Source of the DNA: an uncultured Lachnospiraceae bacterium | Lineage (GTDB): Bacteria > Bacillota_A > Clostridia > Lachnospirales > Lachnospiraceae | Assembly (NCBI GenBank): GCA_905207905.1 | Contig: CAJLNC010000011.1 | Location: 1 to 45,752, forward strand | Direction: 5' to 3' | DNA length: 45,752 nt | In this document: piece after piece, positions 15,968-23,539 of the stretch | How positions within the stretch are numbered: the stretch's first letter is position 1 | How the letters are laid out: each line of letters begins with the position of its first letter | Position numbers and translations under genes: made by a program | The notes under the pieces: model-generated | Told to the model about the DNA's origin: nothing | The model's database searches: none | What the model saw: only the letters and a program-made list of their open reading frames with translations

Positions 15968-15976
15968 TGCTATACT
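15968..15976 (+). promoter_or_regulatory. extended -10 promoter element for the redox/export operon
   Basis: TGC followed by TATACT (15971-15976), placed just downstream of the palindromic repeat and 44 nt before the start of the thioredoxin-like gene. No clear -35, which would fit activation by the upstream response regulator. Confidence 0.45.
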
Positions 15977-16019
15977 CCTGATGCAACGAAACCATGGCAA
16001 AGAAAGGACTGTATTTAAT

Positions 16020-16646
16020 ATGAAGAAAGTAATTTCAGCATGTTTGCTGCTGACGGCGGCGCTTAGTTTAGCTGCTTGCGGAAAGTCTGACACAAAGGGA
16101 GAGACTTCCGCCAAGGTCAATGAGGCACAGCAGGAAACGCCCACATCAGAACAAAGTGAGTTCGTACCTGTTCCTCTGGGCGATTTCTCCGCGCAGGATT
16201 TTGATGGAAATGATGTCTCTAAAGATATTTTTGCAGAGTATGATTTGACGATGGTCAACCTTTGGACAACTACTTGCAGCTACTGTATCGAAGAAATGCC
16301 TGTCTTAAATGAACTGAGAAAGGAATTTCAGGATGGCGGCATTCGCTTCAATATTATCAGCGTCTGCATGGATGTTGGCAATACGGAGGAGATTGACAAT
16401 GCTAACTTAAAAAAGGCAAAAGAGATTATTGAAAAAACCGGAGTGGAATACCCGACTTTAATTCCGGACAAGGTACTTCTGGAAGGACGCTTGAACGGTA
16501 TTCAGGCATTCCCGGAGAGCTTCTTTGTGGACAGCGAAGGAAATGTGGTGAGCCAGCCTTACGTGGGCGCTATGCCCAAAAATCACTGGCGCGTGACGAT
16601 GAAGAACGAAATTGATAAAATGACGCAAGACGGGATGGAGGAGTAA
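16020..16646 (+). CDS. TlpA/ResA-like thioredoxin-fold lipoprotein
   Basis: 208 aa. A lipoprotein signal peptide ends in the lipobox LAAC (Cys20), then a polar linker rich in Thr, Glu and Gln, then a thioredoxin-like domain from about 50: FSAQDFDGNDV, VNLWTTTCSYCIEEMPVL with the active-site pair C86-x-x-C89, and a C-terminal AFPESFFVD with the usual cis-Pro region. Such proteins act outside the membrane, reducing or oxidising disulfides with electrons from a membrane partner. The longer frame from 15825 begins inside the palindromic repeat and is rejected. First gene of the redox/export operon; the next gene starts 3 nt after its stop. Confidence 0.9.
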   Translation: MKKVISACLLLTAALSLAACGKSDTKGETSAKVNEAQQETPTSEQSEFVPVPLGDFSAQDFDGNDVSKDIFAEYDLTMVNLWTTTCSYCIEEMPVLNELRKEFQDGGIRFNIISVCMDVGNTEEIDNANLKKAKEIIEKTGVEYPTLIPDKVLLEGRLNGIQAFPESFFVDSEGNVVSQPYVGAMPKNHWRVTMKNEIDKMTQDGMEE

Positions 16647-16649
16647 AGG

Positions 16650-18551
16650 ATGTTCGAATTGAAAAATATCACGAAAGTCTTTGAACACGAAACAGCATTA
16701 CGGGACGTATCCCTCTCCATCACCGGAGGTATGAATTATATCATTGGCGCTTCCGGCAGCGGAAAGACAACCATTCTGCGCATCCTTTCTGCAATGGATA
16801 TGCAGTATGAAGGAGAAGCGTTTTATTATGGCAGAAATCTTAAAGAATTGACGGATCAGGAGCGCTCGCAGCTCTATGCGGCGGAATTCGGATTTATCAC
16901 GCAGGGCTTTCAACTGATTGACGAACAGACAGTCCGTGAAAATATTCTGATTCCGGCCTATCGAAATCGGAACGGCAGCGAAAAACATCTGAATATGCTC
17001 TTAAAGAAGCTAAAAATCGAAAACCTGGCCGATCAGAAGGTTCGTACACTGTCAGGCGGGCAAAAGCAGCGCGTGGCCATTGCCAGAGAACTGACGAAAG
17101 ATCCTCAGGTACTGATTGCCGACGAGCCTACGGCCGCATTGGATGTCAAAACTGCCCATGAGATTGGCGAACTGCTGACATCGATTTCCAAAGAGCGAAC
17201 GGTTATTGTCGTGACCCATGATACCTCTCTCATTCAGGGAAAATGTTCCATCTTTGAGTTGGATAAGGGAACTTTGATCAGAGCGGACAAAGCAGACATC
17301 CCAGCAAAAACGCACAGCAGCTCCACAGAACAATCCCGTCTGTCCCTTCGCGCTGCACTGCGTATGGCAGGAGTAACTGGCAGGCGTCAGATGGGAAAAC
17401 TGCTCTCTGTTGTTCTGGCAATGGTGATTGCGGTATCTTGCCTGGGGGTGAATTTTGGAGGCGTGCTTAGCGAAAGCAGCAATAAGGCGTTCCAGGAGCT
17501 GATTGAAAAACAAGGGAATTCCGTATTAAATTTAACCATTGTCTCTTCATTTATGAGCGGTTCTGACTGGAGTGAGGACACGCCTGATGAAACCAAAAGT
17601 GTAAACCAGAATATCACCGGTCTTTTGGAGCAGTATCAAGATGACAGCCGCATCGAGGTGATTACTATGGATGCGCCAATCAACGATATGGTCATCCATG
17701 CAGAGGGGAAGGATTTTATTATTGAACAATCTGGTCAGGCGCCTGTTTTCAATAAGATGGTAGCCGGACGCATGGCAGACAATAGTAAATATGAGATTGT
17801 ATTACCTCAGAATCTGGTCAAAAAAATGGGCTATACCAATGAGGATATTCTGGGAAAGGAAGTGTCCCTTATTGGCGCTGTATATAATTGGGACAGCGGT
17901 GAGCCTGTGAGTATGCCAATTTCTTTTACAGCCACCGTCTCTGGCGTTGCAGATACCTCTTATGGGGTTGAGTTCGAAGATCAGATTATGCGACTGGAAA
18001 ATGAAGATTCTCTGTTCCCATCGTTGGCCATTATGAAGGACATTTACGCGCAGGCAGGAAAAAAAGACCCCAGTTTTAATTTTATGCTTCGGCCTGATTC
18101 CCCCGAACATTATCTTGAAATCTATGATGAGATAATGGAACAGGGGATTGTGCCGCTGGGACAAATTGAGCTGATACGGGATATTGTGGGATTGAAAGGA
18201 ACTACGCAGATGCAGACCGGTGTTTCCTACGCATTGCTTGCTATCCTTTCTGCACTGGCAGCACTTTCTGTCTGCCTGGTTTGCGGCATTATGCGCAAAA
18301 AAGAATATGCCGTCTACCGTCTCTGCGGCTATACAAAAATCGATATTGCCCGGATAACATTGGCAGAGTACGCAGGGATGTTTTTGCTCACCGGACTTCT
18401 GAGCGTAATTGCAGCTTTGCTGCTGAACATTCCGGTATGGTTTGAATTTGTGCTTAGCGTTGGCGTATCCGTTGGCTGTTTCGCAGAGACCTGCGTGATT
18501 GCCACTCACGTGAATCCTTTGACAGCCCTGAAAACAGGAGGTCTCGGATGA
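16650..18551 (+). CDS. ABC exporter, ATPase fused to FtsX-like permease (1)
   Basis: 633 aa. The N-terminal ~225 residues are a LolD/MacB-type ATPase: Walker A GASGSGKTT at 33-41, Q85, signature LSGGQKQR at 134-141, Walker B VLIADEP at 154-160, and the switch His in VVTHD. A membrane segment at about 250-270 (LLSVVLAMVIAVSCLGVNF) opens the permease, followed by a ~230-residue extracytoplasmic domain and three C-terminal segments with the FtsX motif RKKEYAVYRLCGYTK. It overlaps the next fusion by 4 bp; the two probably form one heterodimeric exporter. Resemblance is to MacB with domains as one chain. The substrate is unknown. Confidence 0.9.
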   Translation: MFELKNITKVFEHETALRDVSLSITGGMNYIIGASGSGKTTILRILSAMDMQYEGEAFYYGRNLKELTDQERSQLYAAEFGFITQGFQLIDEQTVRENILIPAYRNRNGSEKHLNMLLKKLKIENLADQKVRTLSGGQKQRVAIARELTKDPQVLIADEPTAALDVKTAHEIGELLTSISKERTVIVVTHDTSLIQGKCSIFELDKGTLIRADKADIPAKTHSSSTEQSRLSLRAALRMAGVTGRRQMGKLLSVVLAMVIAVSCLGVNFGGVLSESSNKAFQELIEKQGNSVLNLTIVSSFMSGSDWSEDTPDETKSVNQNITGLLEQYQDDSRIEVITMDAPINDMVIHAEGKDFIIEQSGQAPVFNKMVAGRMADNSKYEIVLPQNLVKKMGYTNEDILGKEVSLIGAVYNWDSGEPVSMPISFTATVSGVADTSYGVEFEDQIMRLENEDSLFPSLAIMKDIYAQAGKKDPSFNFMLRPDSPEHYLEIYDEIMEQGIVPLGQIELIRDIVGLKGTTQMQTGVSYALLAILSALAALSVCLVCGIMRKKEYAVYRLCGYTKIDIARITLAEYAGMFLLTGLLSVIAALLLNIPVWFEFVLSVGVSVGCFAETCVIATHVNPLTALKTGGLG

Positions 18552-20344
18552 TTGCGCTGAACCGTATTTCTAAAAAATACGGTTCCCAAACTGTGCTGGA
18601 TGGATTTTCCCACACATTTGGGAATCAAGGCATTACCTGTCTTTGGGGGGCTTCCGGTTCGGGAAAAAGTACGTTGTTCAACCTGCTGGCAGGATTTGAC
18701 CGGGACTACAGCGGGAAAATTCTGGTAGATGGGCAGGATCTTTCTCAGCTGTCGGAAGACGCTCTTTGCGACTACTGCAAACACACCATCGGTTTTGTAT
18801 TCCAGGAATATCATCTGCTTCCAGGCGATACAGTGTTGGAGAACATCCTAGTAGCTTCCGAATTGGCCTGTAAGGATAATGCCAGAAACAGAGAGTGGGC
18901 ACTTTCTCTGCTGCGGCGTCTGAATATGGAAGAAAAGGTAAATGAGAAGATAGAAAATCTGTCCGGTGGGCAAAAGCAGCGTGTGGCTATTGCCAGAGCG
19001 CTGGCGGGAAATCCGGGATTGATTTTAGCAGACGAACCCACAGGAGCACTTGACCGCAAGATGGCGGATGAGATAATGGAAATCTTTTCGGAGATTGCAA
19101 AAGAACGTCCGGTTTTCATTATCACCCATGATCGTAAAATCTGTGATTATGCAAATGAAATTATCACCATTGAAGATGGCAAGTGCAAAGTATTGAAGGC
19201 ATCCGATAAACAGTCTGCTGGGGACTCAGAGATAAAAGAAAAACTTCCTGTGGTATCTGTTTCTATGTACAGGAGAGCCTTACATAATTTTCAAGTGCAT
19301 TTTAAGCGTTTTTGGGGAATTTCTCTTGCGGTAACCATAGCCGTATGCGCAGTACTGATGTCATTTTCTTCACAAAACATAATAGAAGAGAAAGTCAATT
19401 ACTTTGAGGAAAAAAATACTGCTTTCTCTTGGGGGCAAATTCTGCTGGAAGAAGATGGCACGGCAGAACAGCTGCTTTCGCAGCTTGAGCAATCGCCCCA
19501 CATCCAGCAGTGCTATGCGCAGTACACGGTTCCAGAGTGCAAAATAGAATTTGAAGGGAAAGGGCTTCCCGTTCCTGCCAAGCAATTTGGCAGCGTTTCT
19601 ACGGAAACTATGAACGTGGGCGTAATGCCCAGAGACGCAGAGATTGCAATCACACCGTCCCTTGCCAAGCAATTTGCGGAAGACATCCGTACTCTGATTG
19701 GAAAAGAAATCGTTTTCACCTGCAGTGATTTTTCAAAGAAACTGAAAATCAGCGGTATTTACAGCGGTAGTTTTGATGACTACTATTTGGATGGGCAAAC
19801 AGAACAGGAACTCTATACCGCTCTGCAAGGAGATGAGCCCCCCGTATCCGTGGCTTATCAGGTCAACGGCTTTGACGAAGTTCTGGAAGTGGAGACCCAG
19901 CTGAAAGAACAGCAAATCACCCCTGTTACGGCCGCCAGGCAGGTGGAGAGCCTGAAAGAAACCTTTGCACAGCTGCAAATCCTGTTTCTTCTTGTGTCCG
20001 CATTCCTTGTGGTGATCGCACTGGCTATCTGTGGGATGCTGCTGATGAAACTGGCTCGTATACGTTCCGGGGAAATCGGACTTCTGATGGCGCTTGGCTA
20101 TCATCGCGCTCAGATTCAGAAGATGCTGTTTTGGGAAAGTCTGTTACTGTCGGCTCTTTCTGCATTGACTACGGCGTTGATTTGTCTCCTGCTCACCGCC
20201 CTGTCAGGTGTTTTGCCGATTCATATTACCTCCCTTCAGTTTGCAGGGAGTATTTTCGGAACGGTTCTTCTGGTGTGGTTCATTACTGCCATAGCGAATG
20301 CAAAATTACTGAGAACAGATCCTGCGAAAGCGTTGAGAGAATAA
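18548..20344 (+). CDS. ABC exporter, ATPase fused to FtsX-like permease (2)
   Basis: 598 aa with the same architecture as the preceding gene. Walker A GASGSGKST at 34-42, Q86 (VFQEYHLLPG), signature LSGGQKQR at 138-145, Walker B LILADEP at 158-164, and the switch His in IITHD. The membrane part starts at about 255 (FWGISLAVTIAVCAVLMSF), then an extracytoplasmic domain, then segments with RSGEIGLLMALGYHRAQIQ. The start at 18548 overlaps the previous stop (ATGA) and has AGGAGG upstream. Translational coupling supports a 1:1 complex with the first fusion. Both ATPase sites look complete. Confidence 0.9.
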   Translation: MIALNRISKKYGSQTVLDGFSHTFGNQGITCLWGASGSGKSTLFNLLAGFDRDYSGKILVDGQDLSQLSEDALCDYCKHTIGFVFQEYHLLPGDTVLENILVASELACKDNARNREWALSLLRRLNMEEKVNEKIENLSGGQKQRVAIARALAGNPGLILADEPTGALDRKMADEIMEIFSEIAKERPVFIITHDRKICDYANEIITIEDGKCKVLKASDKQSAGDSEIKEKLPVVSVSMYRRALHNFQVHFKRFWGISLAVTIAVCAVLMSFSSQNIIEEKVNYFEEKNTAFSWGQILLEEDGTAEQLLSQLEQSPHIQQCYAQYTVPECKIEFEGKGLPVPAKQFGSVSTETMNVGVMPRDAEIAITPSLAKQFAEDIRTLIGKEIVFTCSDFSKKLKISGIYSGSFDDYYLDGQTEQELYTALQGDEPPVSVAYQVNGFDEVLEVETQLKEQQITPVTAARQVESLKETFAQLQILFLLVSAFLVVIALAICGMLLMKLARIRSGEIGLLMALGYHRAQIQKMLFWESLLLSALSALTTALICLLLTALSGVLPIHITSLQFAGSIFGTVLLVWFITAIANAKLLRTDPAKALRE

Positions 20345-20366
20345 GGAACATGAAGGAGGAAGTCCT

Positions 20367-20522
20367 ATGAAGCAAAAACATACTTTGCGCGCCAACGGAA
20401 TTACGGTATTCCTGTTAGCGCTTGGTGTTGGATTTCTGGGTCTTGGGATCTGGAGAGAGGAGTATACGATTGTCATGAGCAAGGCCATCAATATTTGTCT
20501 GGAGTGTATAGGAATTGGATAG
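20367..20522 (+). CDS. CD1871A-type small CXXC membrane protein
   Basis: 51 aa. A basic N-terminus (MKQKHTLRANG), one membrane helix (ITVFLLALGVGFLGLGIW), and a C-terminus NICLECIGIG with a C-x-x-C pair. This matches, in my memory, the small CD1871A family found in clostridia next to Fe-S membrane proteins and thioredoxin-like lipoproteins. AAGGAGG lies 7 nt upstream. Its stop overlaps the TTG start of the next gene, so the two are coupled. Inferred role: thiol relay at the outer membrane face between the Fe-S protein and the thioredoxin-like lipoprotein. No function is proven for the family. Confidence 0.88.
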   Translation: MKQKHTLRANGITVFLLALGVGFLGLGIWREEYTIVMSKAINICLECIGIG

Positions 20523-21411
20523 GCGAGCAAAAAAATCGGAAAGATTCCGCCATTTTTTTCAAGTTTTATGGGCGGTTATCACAAATAGCTACTTAATTGG
20601 ATTTATCCGGGGGAAAATTTATCAGGGAAAGATTAAAAATGTTTGTGTGCCGGGCATGAACTGCTATTCCTGTCCAGGCGCTGTGGCTGCCTGCCCCATT
20701 GGCGCTTTGCAGGCTACGATCGGAAGCTACGAATATAAGTTTGCTTTCTATGTTTCCGGTTTTATGATTCTGGTGGGTACCGTTATGGGGCGCTTCGTAT
20801 GTGGATGGCTGTGTCCGTTTGGTTTGATTCAGGATTTACTGAACAAAATCCCGCTTCCTTCCAAATTTAGAATCCGTACGTTCCGGGGAGACCGCCAGCT
20901 ACGCTGGCTGAAATACATGATTCTTCTGGTGTTTGTCATTCTTCTTCCGCTCTATATTACCGACATAATCGGGCAGGGTTCCCCCTGGTTCTGCAAGCTG
21001 ATTTGTCCGGTCGGAACACTGGAGGGCGGAATTCCGTTGGTATTGCTGAATGACGCCATGCGGGCCGCGGTAGGATGGCTGTACGCCTGGAAAAATGTGA
21101 TTTTAATTGTGACGATCTTGGTATCGATTCTGATTTACCGGCCGTTCTGCAAGTATATCTGCCCCTTAGGAGCGATTTATTCTTTGTTTAACCCGGTTTC
21201 CATTCTGCGCTATCGCGTGGATACAGAAAAATGTGTCAATTGCGGCGCCTGCGCAGACGTCTGCAAGATGGGGTGTGATCCAGTGAGGAATGCCAACAGT
21301 CTGGAGTGTATCCGATGTGGAAAATGCAAAAATATTTGCCCGAAACAAGCAATCGAGTATTGTGCTTTTTCAAGGCCACTGAATAAAAAGAATAAAACCA
21401 AAGGGGTATAA
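20515..21411 (+). CDS. polytopic 4Fe-4S membrane protein, NapH/YccM-like
   Basis: 298 aa. About five membrane segments with cysteine motifs of the NapH/NosR/CcoG group: CVPGMNCYSCPGAVAACP, CGWLCPFG, CKLICPVG and CKYICPLG. A C-terminal two-cluster ferredoxin domain follows, CVNCGACADVCKMGCDP and CIRCGKCKNICPK. Such proteins move electrons from cytoplasmic donors into or across the membrane. The start is a TTG at 20515 overlapping the CXXC peptide gene by 8 bp; no in-frame ATG precedes the first Cys motif. Last gene of the redox/export operon; terminator at 21421-21460. Confidence 0.9.
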   Translation: MDRRAKKSERFRHFFQVLWAVITNSYLIGFIRGKIYQGKIKNVCVPGMNCYSCPGAVAACPIGALQATIGSYEYKFAFYVSGFMILVGTVMGRFVCGWLCPFGLIQDLLNKIPLPSKFRIRTFRGDRQLRWLKYMILLVFVILLPLYITDIIGQGSPWFCKLICPVGTLEGGIPLVLLNDAMRAAVGWLYAWKNVILIVTILVSILIYRPFCKYICPLGAIYSLFNPVSILRYRVDTEKCVNCGACADVCKMGCDPVRNANSLECIRCGKCKNICPKQAIEYCAFSRPLNKKNKTKGV

Positions 21412-21420
21412 GACGGATTT

Positions 21421-21460
21421 GGGGAGCAGGAATGGGAGCGCATTTCTGCTCCCTTTCGCA
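21421..21460 (+). terminator. hairpin terminator after the redox/export operon
   Basis: GGGAGCAG (21422-21429) pairs perfectly with CTGCTCCC (21446-21453); a short T3 and then an AT-rich stretch follow. The 298-base gap up to ispE otherwise holds only the promoter at 21615-21643. Confidence 0.55.
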
Positions 21461-21614
21461 TATAATTTTCCTTTATAATGTCGGAAGTTCTTTTTCCTTC
21501 TTTATTAGCCGGTATCAGTTGATTCCGGTGTATCCATGAAAAACATCAAAAAAATTCACCGGATTTTTGTTGCTATTTTCTTTTGGTAAGTCAGCGTTTT
21601 CCCTTCCTTTCGCC

Positions 21615-21643
21615 TTGCATTTTTAGTGAATTTTGTATACAAT
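21615..21643 (+). promoter_or_regulatory. sigma-A type promoter of ispE
   Basis: TTGCAT (21615-21620), a 17-nt spacer, and TACAAT (21638-21643). The predicted leader to the ispE start is about 60 nt. Confidence 0.65.
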
Positions 21644-21709
21644 AATGAATGGAAAATGGTTGGTCTCCAGGTGAACGGCAGCTTGGAGCTATGAATACAG
21701 GAGATAAGG

Positions 21710-22597
21710 ATGAGAGAAATTAAGCTGAAAGCAATGGCGAAGATTAATCTGGGTCTGGATGTACTTAGAAAGCGCGAGGACGGGTATCACGAGCTGCGAA
21801 TGATCATGCAGACCGTCCGTTTGTTTGACCGGATACAGCTTACGGTGACAGAGACCCCGGGAATCCGGGTGAAGACAAATTTGAGTTTTCTGCCGGTGGA
21901 TGAAGGGAATCTGGTGTATCGGGCGGCAAAGCTTCTGATGGATGAAGCGCAAGTGAAAAAAGGGCTCTTTATTCATTTAGAAAAACATATTCCGGTAGCG
22001 GCAGGAATGGCAGGCGGAAGCTCCGATGCGGCAGCAGTTTTGGTAGGAGTGAACCGCTTATTTCACATGGGATTTACCCTGGAGGAGTTGATGGAACGCG
22101 GGGTACGGCTTGGGGCAGATGTACCCTACTGCATTCTTCGGGGAACTGCCTTGGCAGAGGGCATCGGGGAGAAGCTTACAGCCCTTCCGGCGCCGCCGCC
22201 CTGCCATGTGCTGATTGCAAAACCTAAGGTACATGTGTCAACAAAATTTGTGTATGGAAATCTGAAGGCCCATGAGCTGAAGGAGCATCCGGACATTGAT
22301 GGGCAGATTCAGGCTTTGCGGGACGGGGATCTCTACCGGATGGCAGAACTTATGGGAAATGTGCTGGAAACGGTAACGATTCCAGCCTATCCGGTGGTGC
22401 AGGAGATCAAGGATATAATGAAGAAACAGGGGGCAGTCAACGCAATGATGAGCGGCAGCGGACCTACGGTGTTCGGACTGTTTGATGATAAAACAAAGGC
22501 AAGAAAGGCCTACGAAAAACTGAGGCGGGGCAGCATTGCCAAGCAGGTGTATCTGACAGAGTTTTTTAATAATGGAGGAACTTACCATGACAGATGA
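21710..22597 (+). CDS. ispE: 4-(cytidine 5'-diphospho)-2-C-methyl-D-erythritol kinase
   Basis: 295 aa GHMP kinase of the non-mevalonate isoprenoid pathway; it phosphorylates CDP-methylerythritol at the 2-hydroxyl. Visible: KAMAKINLGLDVLRKREDGYHEL at the N-terminus (here split by its conserved Lys and Asn), the ATP loop PVAAGMAGGSSDAAA, the ADVPYCILRGTALAEGIGE motif, and MSGSGPTVFGLF near the C-terminus. Length is standard. It overlaps the GntR gene by 11 bp, so the two are co-transcribed. Confidence 0.95.
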   Translation: MREIKLKAMAKINLGLDVLRKREDGYHELRMIMQTVRLFDRIQLTVTETPGIRVKTNLSFLPVDEGNLVYRAAKLLMDEAQVKKGLFIHLEKHIPVAAGMAGGSSDAAAVLVGVNRLFHMGFTLEELMERGVRLGADVPYCILRGTALAEGIGEKLTALPAPPPCHVLIAKPKVHVSTKFVYGNLKAHELKEHPDIDGQIQALRDGDLYRMAELMGNVLETVTIPAYPVVQEIKDIMKKQGAVNAMMSGSGPTVFGLFDDKTKARKAYEKLRRGSIAKQVYLTEFFNNGGTYHDR

Positions 22598-23258
22598 AAT
22601 CCAACTGCAGGTAAATGAATATCTTCCTCTGCGGGATGTGGTTTTTCAAACTTTGCGCCAGGCTATACTCAGAGGGACTCTTCAGCCTGGAGAGCGGCTG
22701 ATGGAGATTCATCTGGCGCAGAAGCTGGGGGTGAGCCGTACGCCGGTGCGGGAGGCCATACGGATGCTGGAGCTGGAGGGGCTGGTAACTATGGTTCCCA
22801 GAAAAGGAGCCATTGTGGCAGAGATCACAGTGTCAGATCTGGAAAATGTTCTGGAAGTGCGCACCGCCCTGGAGGAGCTGGCGGTGAAAAAGGCGTGTCA
22901 GAATATGACGGAGGAGGAGCTGTTTCAGCTGAAGGCGGCGGCGGGCGCCTTTGAAGAGCAGCTGAAGAACAACGATCTTTTAGCCTGCGCTCAGGCGGAT
23001 GTGGAGTTTCATGAAATTATCAGTCAGTCCACTGGAAATCGACGGTTGATTCAGATCCTGAATAATATCCGGGAACAGATCTACCGTTACCGCCTGGAAT
23101 ATTTAAAAGATCCCAGCAGCCACGAACGGCTGGTGACAGAGCATGCGGCGATCTGTGGAGCCCTGGAAGAGCGGAATGAGGAGAAAGCCATGGAGGTGGT
23201 GCGCATTCATATTGACCAGCAGAAGCAGTCCATTATGGAGAGTCTGGAGCGGCGGTGA
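22587..23258 (+). CDS. GntR-family regulator, FadR/FCD subgroup
   Basis: 223 aa. N-terminal winged helix: LRQAILRGTLQPGERLMEIHLAQKLGVSRTPVREAIRMLELEGL is the hallmark stretch (conserved from about residue 24 to 67). The C-terminal all-helical FCD domain includes EVRTALEELAVKKA and, later, the metal-binding His residues of DVEFHEII and the AIxxRD-like AICGALEERNEEKA. The start at 22587 has GGAGG 9 nt upstream inside the ispE end. The ligand is unknown; linkage to ispE is common in clostridia and need not be functional. Confidence 0.9.
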   Translation: MTDEIQLQVNEYLPLRDVVFQTLRQAILRGTLQPGERLMEIHLAQKLGVSRTPVREAIRMLELEGLVTMVPRKGAIVAEITVSDLENVLEVRTALEELAVKKACQNMTEEELFQLKAAAGAFEEQLKNNDLLACAQADVEFHEIISQSTGNRRLIQILNNIREQIYRYRLEYLKDPSSHERLVTEHAAICGALEERNEEKAMEVVRIHIDQQKQSIMESLERR

Positions 23259-23325
23259 TATGTGAGGATCGGCCAGATGAAGGAGAAATGGGCGGACTAA
23301 AACAGGAATAAAAATTGAAATCAGA

Positions 23326-23460
23326 GCCATTCTATAGGATAGATAGAGATTCTTTTGAATTATCTGTGCCAGTGAGGCATTAGGAAGATCTGTCCGTAGA
23401 ATGGCATTTTTGTTTTATAGGAAATTTTTCCCATAAAACAAAGATGTTTTGCAACATTTC
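23326..23460 (+). terminator. hairpin cluster after the GntR gene
   Basis: Three consecutive structures: GCCATTCTA (23326-23334) with TAGAATGGC (23397-23405), followed by T5; then TGTTTTATAGGAAA (23411-23424) with TTTCCCATAAAACA (23427-23440), one mismatch; then ATGTT/AACAT with a run of T6 shortly after. Part of the last hairpin (TTTTGCAACAT) resembles the arm of the long-palindrome repeat. At least one should terminate transcription before the ger operon. Confidence 0.6.
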
Positions 23461-23539
23461 ATTTTTTACGTTTTAGGATTTCAAGCAGAAGACAGATTCT
23501 GAGAGCGTTTGCGCACCTTCAGAGCGTAAGGAGGGAAAC

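Noticed and set aside
15825..16019. N-terminal extension of the thioredoxin-like protein starting inside the palindromic repeat
   Set aside because: The 65 extra residues come from the repeat and spacer; a proper lipoprotein signal starts at 16020 downstream of a promoter-like element.
23411..23460. Fourth copy of the long-palindrome repeat
   Set aside because: Only a short TTTTGCAACAT arm is shared; the rest is an unrelated AT-rich hairpin.
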